DNA from: Bin87 sp965220105
Lineage (GTDB): Bacteria > Chloroflexota > Dehalococcoidia > Lucifugimonadales > UBA3495
Direction of reading: 5' to 3'
Length of the DNA: 64,000 nucleotides
Assembly: GCA_965220105.1 (NCBI GenBank)
Contig: OZ244811.1
Span: 3,534,001 to 3,598,000 of the forward strand
This document shows, in pieces, positions 39,326 to 49,261 of this stretch. The notes beneath the pieces are model-generated. The model saw only the letters and a list, made by a program, of their open reading frames with translations, was not told the origin of the DNA and did no database searches. Within the stretch, counting starts at the first letter, position 1, and each line of letters starts with the position of its first letter. Both the position numbers and the translations under genes were made by a program.

Positions 39326-40360
39326 GTGACGCTTAAACGCGGAATGATGCTGTTTGGCATCGGCATGGCCGTGCTGTTGATCGTCGGATTTGTCGTCGGA
39401 GCCATCGGGTCGCGGATGTTTGGCCTGGAGGGTCCTTTCCCGTTCGTGGCTCAGCCTGAAATCCACCTGCCGCCGCAGCCCATTTTCCCGAAGGAAACCC
39501 GGTACTCCGCGCTGGGACTGGACGCCGGGGCGGAGGCTCACGCCACCGAGGATACCGACCACGGCGAACCCGCCGACAGCGACGACGCCCACGGCGACGA
39601 AGCAGCCCACCACGGCGAACCGCTGGGCATGATGCAATTTGCGGTTACCAACACCCTGCTGTCCGCCTGGCTGGTGAGCATCATCATGCTGGTGTTCTTC
39701 GTGGGGCCGGCCCGCAAACCCAAGTTGGTGCCGGGCCGGATGCAGGCGCTGGTAGAGATGATATTCGAAGTGGTGCTCAACTTCTCGGTGAGTATTCTGG
39801 GTCCCGATATGGCACGCCGGACATTCCCCATCGTGGCCACCATCTTCTTCTTTGTGCTGTTCAACGCCTGGCTGGCGATTTTCCTGATTCCCATTTACCA
39901 GGCAATCGGGTATGGCGCCGGCGGTGAGCACGGATTCGAAATCAGGGCGCATCTGCTGCGGCCGGCGGGCACCGACCTGAACATGCCCCTGGCGCTGGCG
40001 CTGGTATCGTTCGTGTTCGTGGAATACTGGGGATTCCGCGCCCACCGATTCGGCTACCTCAAAAAGTTCTTCGCCTTCGGCGACATTCTGCGAGGCCGCC
40101 CATCGGGGATCATCAACGTGTTCGTTGGTCTGCTAGAGCTGATTTCCGAGCTGGTGCGGGTGGTTTCGTTCACATTCCGTCTGTTCGGCAACATGACCGC
40201 CGGCGAGATCCTGGTGGTGATGATTACCTTCCTGGTGCCCTTCGTCGCGACTCAGTTCGTCTTCGGGCTGGAGCTTCTGGTGGGCCTGGTGCAGTCGGTA
40301 ATCTTCGCTGGGTTGACCCTCATATTTCTATCGGTTGCGGTCAGCCACGAGGAGCATTAA
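39326..40360 (+). CDS. atpB: ATP synthase F0 subunit a
   Basis: 344-residue membrane subunit forming the proton half channels beside the c-ring. The essential Arg is Arg285 in SFTFRLFGNMTAGEIL. Five or six membrane helices follow residue 105. Residues about 71-98 are an unusually His- and Asp-rich outside loop (HGEPADSDDAHGDEAAHHGE). The GTG start follows the AtpZ stop by two bases. Confidence 0.97.
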   Translation: MTLKRGMMLFGIGMAVLLIVGFVVGAIGSRMFGLEGPFPFVAQPEIHLPPQPIFPKETRYSALGLDAGAEAHATEDTDHGEPADSDDAHGDEAAHHGEPLGMMQFAVTNTLLSAWLVSIIMLVFFVGPARKPKLVPGRMQALVEMIFEVVLNFSVSILGPDMARRTFPIVATIFFFVLFNAWLAIFLIPIYQAIGYGAGGEHGFEIRAHLLRPAGTDLNMPLALALVSFVFVEYWGFRAHRFGYLKKFFAFGDILRGRPSGIINVFVGLLELISELVRVVSFTFRLFGNMTAGEILVVMITFLVPFVATQFVFGLELLVGLVQSVIFAGLTLIFLSVAVSHEEH

Positions 40361-40473
40361 GCGGCGAAACAGCGACCGCGGTTGAAAACGGGTGTATTCG
40401 CTCCGGCGCCGCTGAAGGTGAGTGCGGGGCGGGTTGAAAATTGGGCCACATTCAAAACGGAGGATTCTCAACA

Positions 40474-40761
40474 ATGGCAATCGACCTCTCAATGATTACG
40501 ACACTGTTGTCGTTGGGCGCGCAGGCGCTGATAAGCGAGGATGGGGCAAAGTTCCTTGCCGCCGGCCTGGCTATCGGCATCGGCGTGATCGGCCCGGGCG
40601 TTGGCATCGGCATTCTGGGCTCCGGGGCCATGGGCGCCATCGGTCGCAATCCCGAGGCCGCCGGCGCCATCACCACCAACATGATCCTGGCCATCGCCTT
40701 CGCAGAAGCGTTGGGAATTTATTCCCTGATCGTGGCCGTCATCCTGCTCTTCGTGGTGTAG
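40474..40761 (+). CDS. atpE: ATP synthase F0 subunit c
   Basis: 95-residue two-helix proteolipid. The loop is GRNPEAAGA and the ion-binding carboxylate is Glu78 in AIAFAEALGIY. The neighbours lack the Gln and Ser/Thr that mark Na+-binding rings, so a proton ring is expected. ATG 40474 has GGAGG upstream; the extra 11 codons in frame upstream are not used. Confidence 0.95.
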   Translation: MAIDLSMITTLLSLGAQALISEDGAKFLAAGLAIGIGVIGPGVGIGILGSGAMGAIGRNPEAAGAITTNMILAIAFAEALGIYSLIVAVILLFVV

Positions 40762-40765
40762 CAAC

Positions 40766-41269
40766 ATGGCAGAACTGGGCTTAAATGTGCCCTCGCTGGT
40801 CAGCTACCTGATCAACTACATCGTCCTGCTGATCCTCCTCGGCGTCTTCGCCTACCGACCGTTGCTCAACGCCATCGACGGGCGGGTGGACACGATTCGG
40901 GAGAGCCTGGCGGCAGCAGACCGCGCCCGTGAGGAGGTGGCTTCTTCCCGCTCCGAAATCGAAGAGGAGCTGAACGAAGCCCGCCGCGAGGGCCAGCGCC
41001 TGCTGGACCAGGCCCGGGAAGCAGCGGACCGTTTCCGAGACGAGGAGATGGCCCGTGCCCGTCAATCCGCCGAGGAGTTCGGCGAACGGGCCCGGGCGGA
41101 TATCGGCCGGGAACGCGACGCTGCCATCAATGAAGTGCGCGCCGCTTTTGGCGACCTTGCCGTCACCGCAGCCGAGCGCATTATCCGCCGCACTGTGGAC
41201 CGGCAGGCCCACCAGGAAATCATCGATCAGGTGCTGGCCGAAGGCGAGCAGGCGCTCCGCCGCAGCTAG
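40766..41269 (+). CDS. atpF: ATP synthase F0 subunit b
   Basis: 167 residues: one N-terminal membrane helix (LINYIVLLILLGVFAYRPLL) and a long Arg/Glu/Ala-rich helix that dimerises as the peripheral stalk. It starts four bases after atpE. The length is standard. Confidence 0.95.
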   Translation: MAELGLNVPSLVSYLINYIVLLILLGVFAYRPLLNAIDGRVDTIRESLAAADRAREEVASSRSEIEEELNEARREGQRLLDQAREAADRFRDEEMARARQSAEEFGERARADIGRERDAAINEVRAAFGDLAVTAAERIIRRTVDRQAHQEIIDQVLAEGEQALRRS

Positions 41270-41362
41270 ACAAACCATATTCACCGTTGCTGCCCGGACC
41301 AACGCCCGCCCGGCGGGGGATTCGGCAGCGTCGTTAGCATCGCCAAGGGAGGCAGCACAGCC

Positions 41363-41902
41363 GTGGCCAACCGATTGTCGGGGCAACGCTACGCACAGGC
41401 CATCTTCGAGTTGGCGCTGGAAAACCAGCTCGTCGAAGAATGGGACCAGGACTTGCGCCTGGCGTCCGACGTGCTCCAGGATGAGGAATTCGCCGTGTTC
41501 CTGAAGCACGCCGAAGTACCGTCCGAGCGCAAGGTGGCCGCCATCGAAGCGGTTTTGACCGAAGTGCATCCCATGGTTCGCAACCTGGTGTCGCTACTGG
41601 TGAGCCGTGACGGCGTGGACGCTATGGCCGACGTCCAGGCCGGCTACTCCCGGCTGCTCTACGAGCATCTGGGCCGCCAACGGGTTGAAGTCACCGCGGC
41701 GGTGCCGCTGGACGACGCCGAGCTGGAACGCATTACCCGGTTCGCCGCTGCCCTCACCGGCAAAGAGGTGGTCGTTACCACCCAGGTTGACGAAAACATC
41801 CTGGGCGGACTCATTATCCAGATTGGCGACCAATTGCTGGACGGCAGCACCAACTCGACCCTCCAGCGAATGCGCCAGTCGGTACGCGCTCAGGCGGCCT
41901 GA
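41363..41902 (+). CDS. atpH: ATP synthase F1 subunit delta
   Basis: 179 residues from GTG 41363, with GGGAGG upstream. The N-terminal six-helix bundle starts NRLSGQRYAQAIFELALENQ, typical of subunit delta; the C-terminal domain ends GGLIIQIGDQLLDGSTNSTL. It links F1 to the b stalk. Confidence 0.95.
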   Translation: MANRLSGQRYAQAIFELALENQLVEEWDQDLRLASDVLQDEEFAVFLKHAEVPSERKVAAIEAVLTEVHPMVRNLVSLLVSRDGVDAMADVQAGYSRLLYEHLGRQRVEVTAAVPLDDAELERITRFAAALTGKEVVVTTQVDENILGGLIIQIGDQLLDGSTNSTLQRMRQSVRAQAA

Positions 41903-42016
41903 TTTCCACAGGCGCGCCGCAAATCTTGCGCGTTGCGCTCTCTATGACCTTATGCAATCTCTCTGTAAACGGTAACTCAGGACACACGGCAACCCAGGAC
42001 ACAAGGAGACTGGCCA

Positions 42017-43525
<1,509 letters not shown>

Positions 43526-43588
43526 TCAAAAGTTTTCTGGGAACCCAGTCACTCCGAGGAGCAACGGTTGACACCGTAGCGCGTAAAA

Positions 43589-44452
43589 ATGCCCAGCGTT
43601 AGAGACATACGACGGCGCATTCGCAGCGTCGAAAATACCGGCAAGGTCACCAACGCCATGTCGTTGATCGCGGCATCCAAGATGCGTCGGGCACAACAAG
43701 CGGTGGTGGAAGGTCGACCTTACGCCGACAAGATTCACGAGGTAATCGCCGAGCTGGCGGCCCAACCCGCCGGCGAAGCCGACGCCACCCATCCCCTGTT
43801 GCAGATCAGGCCCGTCAACCGGGTCGCCATGGTGGTCGTCACGCCCGACCGCGGCTTGGCCGGCGGCATGCACGCCACCATCAACCGGCGGGTCGCACAA
43901 TTCATCCTGGACAGCGCAGCGCCGGTGCGAAGCATCGTCGTGGGCCGCAAGGGTCGCGATTTCCTGGTGCGGTATACCGAGGGCGTGCAGGCGGTCTTCA
44001 CCGACATCGGCGACCGTATCGCCCTGGCCGACACCACTGCCATCTCCGGCCTGGTCATCGACGACTACACCGCCGGCGAAGTGGACGAGGTGTATCTCGC
44101 CTACACGCGCTTCGTTTCCACGATGTTGCAGGAGGCGGTGGTGGAACGCATTTTGCCCGTGTCGCCAGCCGAGCTCGAGAGCGCCCAGCGCGTCGGATAC
44201 ATCTACGAACCGGATGTGGCCACGGTGCTCAGTTCGCTGTTGCCCCAGTTTGTGGAAATGCAGGTTTATCACGCCATGCTGGAGAGCATCGCCAGCGAAC
44301 AGTCGGCGCGGATGGTCGCCATGCGTAACGCTACCGACAACGCCAACCAGCTGGCATCGGACCTGACGCTGGTGATGAACAAGCTGCGGCAGGACAGCAT
44401 TACCAACGAGTTGCTGGACCTGGTGGGCGGCCAGGTTGCCGCGGAGGGATAG
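43589..44452 (+). CDS. atpG: ATP synthase F1 subunit gamma
   Basis: 287-residue rotor shaft. The N-terminal helix is RDIRRRIRSVENTGKVTNAM, and the C-terminal helix MRNATDNANQLASDLTLVMN is the second half of the coiled-coil axle. The GLAGGMHATI block is the family core in slightly altered form. Confidence 0.97.
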   Translation: MPSVRDIRRRIRSVENTGKVTNAMSLIAASKMRRAQQAVVEGRPYADKIHEVIAELAAQPAGEADATHPLLQIRPVNRVAMVVVTPDRGLAGGMHATINRRVAQFILDSAAPVRSIVVGRKGRDFLVRYTEGVQAVFTDIGDRIALADTTAISGLVIDDYTAGEVDEVYLAYTRFVSTMLQEAVVERILPVSPAELESAQRVGYIYEPDVATVLSSLLPQFVEMQVYHAMLESIASEQSARMVAMRNATDNANQLASDLTLVMNKLRQDSITNELLDLVGGQVAAEG

Positions 44453-44477
44453 CGCCAGCCGAACCGGGAAGGACGAT

Positions 44478-44615
44478 TTGGCCCAAACGGCGCCGCCCGA
44501 CCGCAACGAGGACTACATATCCCTTGAACCAATGCCCGACGAAGAACCAATGCCCGACCAGGAATCCGCCACGACCAGTCCGCAAAACGAACCCCCTGCA
44601 AACCCCGGAGGATAA
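44478..44615 (+). CDS. Possible 45-residue acidic Pro-rich peptide between atpG and atpD
   Basis: TTG 44478 with AAGGACGA just upstream opens a 45-codon frame (start MAQTAPPDRNEDYISLEPMP, with a repeated EPMPD motif) that ends five bases before atpD. It overlaps the atpD ribosome site. It is rich in Pro, Glu and Asp and looks disordered. It may simply be chance or a translational coupler for atpD; no homologue is known to me. Confidence 0.3.
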   Translation: MAQTAPPDRNEDYISLEPMPDEEPMPDQESATTSPQNEPPANPGG

Positions 44616-44620
44616 ACAAG

Positions 44621-46015
44621 ATGCCCGGTAGAATTGCCCAAGTCATTGGTACCGTGGTGGACGTAGAGTTCCCCGCTGACCAGCTTCCCAACCTGTTCGA
44701 CGCCCTGGAAGTGGATAACTCCGGGGAGCGCCTGGTGCTGGAGGTCCAGCAACACATCGGCAACCACTGGGTCCGTTGCCTCGCCCTGGGTTCCACCGAC
44801 GGATTGGCCCGCGGCAGCGAGGTTACCGACACCGGTTCCAAGGTGTCCGTGCCCGTTGGTCCCGAAACGCTGGGTCGCCTGTTCGACGTTACCGGCACAC
44901 CCCTGGATAACCTGGGCGCCGTGGAAGCGGAGCAGACCTGGCCCATCCACCGGGACCCGCCGGCCTTCGACGACCAGAACCCCACCGTCGAAATCCTGGA
45001 AACCGGCATCAAGGTTTTTGACCTGATTACCCCCTTCCCCAAGGGCGGCAAGGTTGGAGCCTACGGCGGGGCCGGCGTCGGCAAGACCGTCATCATCCAG
45101 GAACTCATCCGCAACATCGGCGCCGTGCACAGCGGCGTGTCGGTGTTCGCCGGCGTGGGCGAACGTTCCCGCGAAGGCAATGACCTGTGGCACGAAATGC
45201 AGGACTCCGGCGTGCTGGGCAGCACCGTCCTCGTGTTCGGTCAAATGAACGAAACACCGGGCGTCCGGGCTCGTATCGGCCTCACCGGCCTCACCATGGC
45301 CGAATACTTCCGGGAAGAACAGAACCAGGACGTGCTGCTTTTCATCGACAACATCTACCGCTACATCCTGGCCGGCATGGAAGTTTCCGCGCTGCTGGGC
45401 CGCATGCCCTCCGCCGTGGGATACCAGCCCACCCTGAGCACCGAGATGGGCGCCCTGCAGGAGCGGATCACGTCCACCAAGAGCGGCAGCATCACATCTT
45501 TCCAGGCCATCTACGTGCCCGCCGACGACTACACCGACCCGGGCATCGTTACCACCTTCGGCCACCTGGATGCCGTGGTCTCCCTGGAGCGCGCCCTGGC
45601 CGCCCAGGCCCTGTACCCAGCCGTGGACCCGCTGGCGTCCTTTGCCCGTATTCTGGAGCCCCGCATCGTCGGCGACGAGCACTACCGGGTGGCCCGTGGC
45701 GTACAGCAGGTGTTGCAGCGCTACCGGGACCTCCAGGACATTATTGCCATTCTGGGCATTGAAGAACTTTCCGAAGAAGACCGCCAGGCGGTGTTCCGCG
45801 CCCGCAAGATTCAGCGCTTCCTCACCCAGCCCTTCTTCGTCGCCGAGACCTTCACCAACCAGCCCGGCAAATACGTCGCCCTGCGCGATACCGTCCGCGG
45901 GTTCGCCGAGATTCTCAACGGCGACTACGACGACCTGCCGGAACAGGCCTTCTACATGGTGGGAACCATCGAAGAAGCTGTAGAAAAGGCCGAGCAGATG
46001 CGGGTCACCGCCTAG
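44621..46015 (+). CDS. atpD: ATP synthase F1 subunit beta
   Basis: 464-residue catalytic subunit. Walker A is GGAGVGKT at 149-156, and the catalytic Glu region is VFAGVGERSREGNDL. LLFIDNIYRYILAG carries Walker B. GGAGG (in the preceding short frame) supports the ATG start. Confidence 0.98.
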   Translation: MPGRIAQVIGTVVDVEFPADQLPNLFDALEVDNSGERLVLEVQQHIGNHWVRCLALGSTDGLARGSEVTDTGSKVSVPVGPETLGRLFDVTGTPLDNLGAVEAEQTWPIHRDPPAFDDQNPTVEILETGIKVFDLITPFPKGGKVGAYGGAGVGKTVIIQELIRNIGAVHSGVSVFAGVGERSREGNDLWHEMQDSGVLGSTVLVFGQMNETPGVRARIGLTGLTMAEYFREEQNQDVLLFIDNIYRYILAGMEVSALLGRMPSAVGYQPTLSTEMGALQERITSTKSGSITSFQAIYVPADDYTDPGIVTTFGHLDAVVSLERALAAQALYPAVDPLASFARILEPRIVGDEHYRVARGVQQVLQRYRDLQDIIAILGIEELSEEDRQAVFRARKIQRFLTQPFFVAETFTNQPGKYVALRDTVRGFAEILNGDYDDLPEQAFYMVGTIEEAVEKAEQMRVTA

Positions 46016-46033
46016 CGTTCAGGAGTTCGCCCC

Positions 46034-46483
46034 ATGCCCATGCAACTGCAAATCATCACCGCCGAGCGCGAGGTTTTCTCCGGCGAGGTCGACGTCCTGG
46101 TGGCTCCGGGCATCGCCGGTCAACTGGGCATACTCCCCAGCCACGCTCCCCTGATGACCGTGCTCCAGCCCGGCGAGTTGATGGTGCGCTCCGACGGCGA
46201 GGAATCTTACCTGGTGCTGTCGGGCGGATACATGGAGGTGCTGGGCAATCGGGTTACGATCCTGGCCGACGCCGCCGAAGACGTTGATGAGATCGACGAA
46301 GAGCGCGCCCAAAGGGCTATCCAGCAGGCACAGGACCGCATCGCCAACCGCGAGTCCGACGTCGAGTTGGAACAGGCCGTGGCATCGTTGCGGCGGGCCC
46401 AGGCACGCGTGACCGTTTCCCGACGCCGCCGTTCCAGCCCGCACCGTCCCATGGCGGAACGCCGCCAGGCGGGGTTGGGGTAA
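46034..46483 (+). CDS. atpC: ATP synthase F1 subunit epsilon
   Basis: 149 residues: an N-terminal beta sandwich (LQIITAEREVFSGEVDVLVA, LGILPSHAPLMTVL) and a C-terminal helical hairpin. The helices end in an extra Arg-rich tail (VTVSRRRRSSPHRP). It is the last gene of the operon and faces rex. Confidence 0.95.
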   Translation: MPMQLQIITAEREVFSGEVDVLVAPGIAGQLGILPSHAPLMTVLQPGELMVRSDGEESYLVLSGGYMEVLGNRVTILADAAEDVDEIDEERAQRAIQQAQDRIANRESDVELEQAVASLRRAQARVTVSRRRRSSPHRPMAERRQAGLG

Positions 46484-46522
46484 CCCCCTCGGCGATACTA
46501 ATGGAATTCGCCCGGCCCGCGG

Positions 46523-47191
46523 TCAGTCGGTCAGATAATAAGTCATCGACTGGAGCGCCAGCACCGGATCGATGTTGCGGACCCAAACTCCCGGCGGCAC
46601 CTGGGCGTTGATTGGCGCGTAGTTCAGGATAGCCCGCACGCCGCAATCGACCAACTGGTCGATCACTGATTGGGTATCGGCGCTAGGTACCGCCACAATG
46701 GCGATGGTGATGTTGCGGGTAGCGACGGTGTCCGGCATGTCGGTCATGGGCTGCACCGACACTCCGCCGACGGCCTCACCCACCCGACCGGGGTTGCTGT
46801 CGAAGGCGGCCACCAGGTGGAAACCATCGGGATTGAACCCCGGGTAGTTCAGGATGGCGTTGCCCAGCCGCCCCACGCCGACCACGGCCACGTTCCACTC
46901 GCAGTCCAACCCGAGGATCTGCTTTAGCTCAGTGAGCAGGTGGCGCACGCGATACCCGCGGCCCTGCTTGCCGAACCTGCCGAAGTAGGACAAGTCCTTG
47001 CGAATTTGCGCCGGTGTGACCTGTAGCTTTTCGCCCAACTGCTGGGAATTGGTGACTTCTACATCGTCATCCAGCAATTGTGCCAGGATGCGGACGTATT
47101 GGGGGAGGCGGGAAATCACGACCTCCGGAACATCTCCGGGGATGATGGGGCCTTCGACGTGGAGGTGAGAATCACTCACGTTGGATTCCAT
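46523..47191 (-). CDS. rex: Redox-sensing transcriptional repressor Rex
   Basis: 222 residues. Residues 20-80 form the winged helix (VVISRLPQYVRILAQL, TPAQIRKDLSYFGRFGKQG), the Rossmann glycine motif is VVGVGRLGNAI from residue 104, and the C-terminal swapped helix ends SMTYYLTD. Rex senses the NADH/NAD+ ratio and represses respiratory and fermentation genes. It faces the atp operon and lies beside a palindrome at 47230-47251 likely to be its own operator. Confidence 0.96.
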   Translation of the reverse strand: MESNVSDSHLHVEGPIIPGDVPEVVISRLPQYVRILAQLLDDDVEVTNSQQLGEKLQVTPAQIRKDLSYFGRFGKQGRGYRVRHLLTELKQILGLDCEWNVAVVGVGRLGNAILNYPGFNPDGFHLVAAFDSNPGRVGEAVGGVSVQPMTDMPDTVATRNITIAIVAVPSADTQSVIDQLVDCGVRAILNYAPINAQVPPGVWVRNIDPVLALQSMTYYLTD

Positions 47192-47229
47192 TGCGATGGG
47201 CCAGCTCTACGAACGGGTTTCGATGACAG

Positions 47230-47251
47230 GCGGTCAAACTGGTTTGACCGC
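47230..47251. promoter_or_regulatory. Perfect palindrome upstream of rex, candidate operator
   Basis: GCGGTCAAAC and GTTTGACCGC are exact inverted repeats of ten bases separated by TG. The site begins 39 bases upstream of the rex start in the gap before the DUF503 gene. Its length and place suit a dimeric repressor; the sequence differs from the TTGTGA-type Rex sites of other phyla, so binding is inferred from position only. Confidence 0.5.
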
Positions 47252-47455
47252 GCAGCACACATTAATCCGGAAGGTTATTTAATACCCAACGCCGGCTATA
47301 ATCTATCCCCCGGACTTGCCGTCGTCAATAGCCGCGCAGCTCCGTCCCACCCGCGCAGCTCCGTCGCTGACGACCTCACCTCCGGTTTCGCGCCGGGGAT
47401 TGGGGAGAGCGCCGGCGAGAGGGACACGGTGGCGGCGATGGCCAGGAGGTAATTT

Positions 47456-47755
47456 ATGCACGTAGGGATTGCCCGCATCGTTCTGCGTATACCCGATAGC
47501 CGGAGCCTGAAATCCCGCCGCCAGGTGGCCCGCAGTCTGACCGATCGGATCCGCGGCCGGTTTAACGTGGCGGTGGCGGAAGATGCCGCCGAAGACGGTG
47601 ACGTGTGGCAGCGGTTGACTCTGCTGGTGTCGTGCCTCAGCAATGAGAGCTCCCACGCTGACGCTATCCTGGCCAACGTGGTGGACTTTGTTGCCGACAG
47701 TCGTCCAGACCTGGAATTGCTGGATTACGGCACCGAGCTGATCGCCGGCGTATGA
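47456..47755 (+). CDS. DUF503 family protein
   Basis: 99 residues with the diagnostic start GIARIVLRIPDSRSLKSRRQ and RGRFNVAVAE, then a helix. Such proteins often neighbour rbfA/infB genes in other bacteria, but the role is not known. GGAGG precedes the ATG. Confidence 0.93.
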   Translation: MHVGIARIVLRIPDSRSLKSRRQVARSLTDRIRGRFNVAVAEDAAEDGDVWQRLTLLVSCLSNESSHADAILANVVDFVADSRPDLELLDYGTELIAGV

Positions 47756-47861
47756 GCTCAGCCCGCCACCGTTAACCGCAATGGATGCTCCGGTAGCCGC
47801 AATGGACGCTCCGGCACAACGTACGGAGCGTCCCGGATGCCGCCAATCGGTTGGTGAAACC

Positions 47862-48131
47862 TCAGACGCGGTCGTAGATCGCCGCCATCAGGTCTTGCAG
47901 GTCGGGGAACAAGTGGGCATCGGGGGTGTGCTTGTGTTCGCCAACCAGTTCGCCGTCAATGATGACATCGAACTTGCCGTGCTCACCGGGGGTGAGTTTG
48001 AAAGTTGAGATGTTGTCGCCGGTGCGAGTGAGGGCTTCGCTGGCCATCCAGGCCGCGCGTCCTGCGTGCCCTCAATCCCAGCAATAGACAATCTCGACTT
48101 CCAGGCGCTTAACGTCGGGGCGCTGTGCCAT
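47862..48131 (-). CDS. SelW/Rdx-family selenoprotein with in-frame UGA (CxxU)
   Basis: From ATG 48131 (GGAGG nine bases upstream) the frame reads MAQRPDVKRLEVEIVYCWD, then TGA at 48072-48074, then GHAGRAAWMASEALTRTG and KFDVIIDGELVGEHKH to a TGA at 47862, 89 residues. This is a complete Rdx (SelT/SelW/SelH) thioredoxin-like protein. The UGA falls on the second active-site position, giving C-W-D-U where relatives have CxxC or CxxU. A SECIS-like hairpin starts at the UGA. Both halves are intact, as expected for selenocysteine rather than a dead gene. Automated calls would give only the last 61 residues. Proof requires selA/selB/selC/selD in the genome. Confidence 0.78.
48029..48074 (-). promoter_or_regulatory. 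Bacterial SECIS-like hairpin of the selenoprotein gene
   Basis: On the minus strand the UGA itself opens the lower stem: UGAGGGC pairs perfectly with GCCCUCA 39 bases on. Within it CGC and GCG plus GGCC and GGCC close a 5-base loop UGGAU. The total of 46 bases, the UGA at the foot and a G among the first two loop bases are the layout of bacterial SECIS elements such as that of fdhF. Confidence 0.65.
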
Positions 48132-48276
48132 TTTGCAATTCCTCCGTCGTGGTGTGCATTCTCGGAATCAACCGCTGCGATGATATGCGCTTTGGCGTCG
48201 CGCACGCAACCACCGAGAGTAGCAGTAAGGCTCCTCCAATTATCTGCATCGGCGCTCCCGCGTACCCACTTTAATC

Positions 48277-48406
48277 TGTCATTGCGAGGAGCATCCGCTC
48301 ATCCCGAGCTCGCCGAGGGACGTGGCAATCTCGATGAGGTTGAACACATGCCGGCGAACCGCCGTTGCTGCGACGACGAGATTGCCACGCTACGCTCGCA
48401 ATGACA
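48277..48406. repeat. Palindromic interspersed repeat, copy 1
   Basis: The ends TGTCATTGCGAG and CTCGCAATGACA are exact inverted repeats; inside, GTGGCAATCTCG and CGAGATTGCCAC are a second inverted pair. A related element lies at 51457. The hydrolase gene end overlaps it. Such REP/MITE-like sequences are common between genes in some Chloroflexi. Confidence 0.7.
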
Positions 48407-49214
48407 AAGGGGGTACGCATGAGCCTGCCGCCGTGGTTGCGGCGGCCGATGCCTGTCCAATAGTGGCCAACCACTCGCAGAGCACCGCCCAGAACGCGGG
48501 ATTGTCGCTGATGTCCAGGTGACCCACGCCGGCCAGTTCCGCGTATCGCTTCGGCTCCCGGGCTGCCTCGAAGAGCTTGTGGCCCTGCCAGGCCGGCACG
48601 AGTTCATCGTCGGCTCCGTGCAGCACCAGCAGCGGACACCCGATATCACCGATGCGAGCGACGGAATTGAAACGTTCGCCGACCACGAACCCGTTTAGCG
48701 TGACCATCGGGTAGGACAGCTTGGCCATCTCCCGCAGCGACGCAAAGGGAGCCACCAACGCCAGCCCCCGGGGGGGATATCCCTCGGCGGCCAGCTGTAT
48801 CGCCACCGCCGCCCCCATGGAGACGCCGAAATAGCAGGCCCGTTCCGGACCCACGCCGTATCTACTTTGCAGGTGTCGTAGCGCAGTTCGGGCGTCGATG
48901 GCCGTGTTGCGGACCGACGGCCGGCCGTTGCTGCGGCCAAACCCCCCGTAGTCGAAGGCCAGTATGTTGCCGCCGGTGTGTTCTCGCACCGAGGCGAACT
49001 CTCCGACCCGCAGCGTCAGGTTGGCCCCCACTCCGCCAAACCACAACCAGGTCAGGTCGGTCTGCGCCTCGCCGGGGATGTACCAGCAGAACAGTGACCG
49101 CCCGTCGGCGGTGTTGGTAAGGGTCGCCTCGTAATCCAGCCCCAGGTCTGCCGGAGTCGCTTCGCAAATCGGTCTGGGCCGAAAGAGCAGGCGGCGTTCC
49201 AGAAAGTCCAACAT
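48390..49214 (-). CDS. Alpha/beta hydrolase
   Basis: 274 residues from ATG 49214. The nucleophile elbow is GVSMGAA, the acid is Asp in HGADDELVP and the base is His in GVGHLDI. The start MLDFLERRLLFRP is typical of small acyl hydrolases. The final codons lie in a palindromic repeat (48277-48406), so the tail is probably new. The substrate is unknown. Confidence 0.88.
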   Translation of the reverse strand: MLDFLERRLLFRPRPICEATPADLGLDYEATLTNTADGRSLFCWYIPGEAQTDLTWLWFGGVGANLTLRVGEFASVREHTGGNILAFDYGGFGRSNGRPSVRNTAIDARTALRHLQSRYGVGPERACYFGVSMGAAVAIQLAAEGYPPRGLALVAPFASLREMAKLSYPMVTLNGFVVGERFNSVARIGDIGCPLLVLHGADDELVPAWQGHKLFEAAREPKRYAELAGVGHLDISDNPAFWAVLCEWLATIGQASAAATTAAGSCVPPLSLRA

Positions 49215-49261
49215 GGTTGCGGGCAATAACGGGTGGGGTTCAGCACCGCGTGGGGCGGTGG

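Noticed and set aside
47230..47251. Palindrome considered as a terminator
   Set aside because: A two-base loop and no T run; it lies between divergent gene starts, not after a gene.
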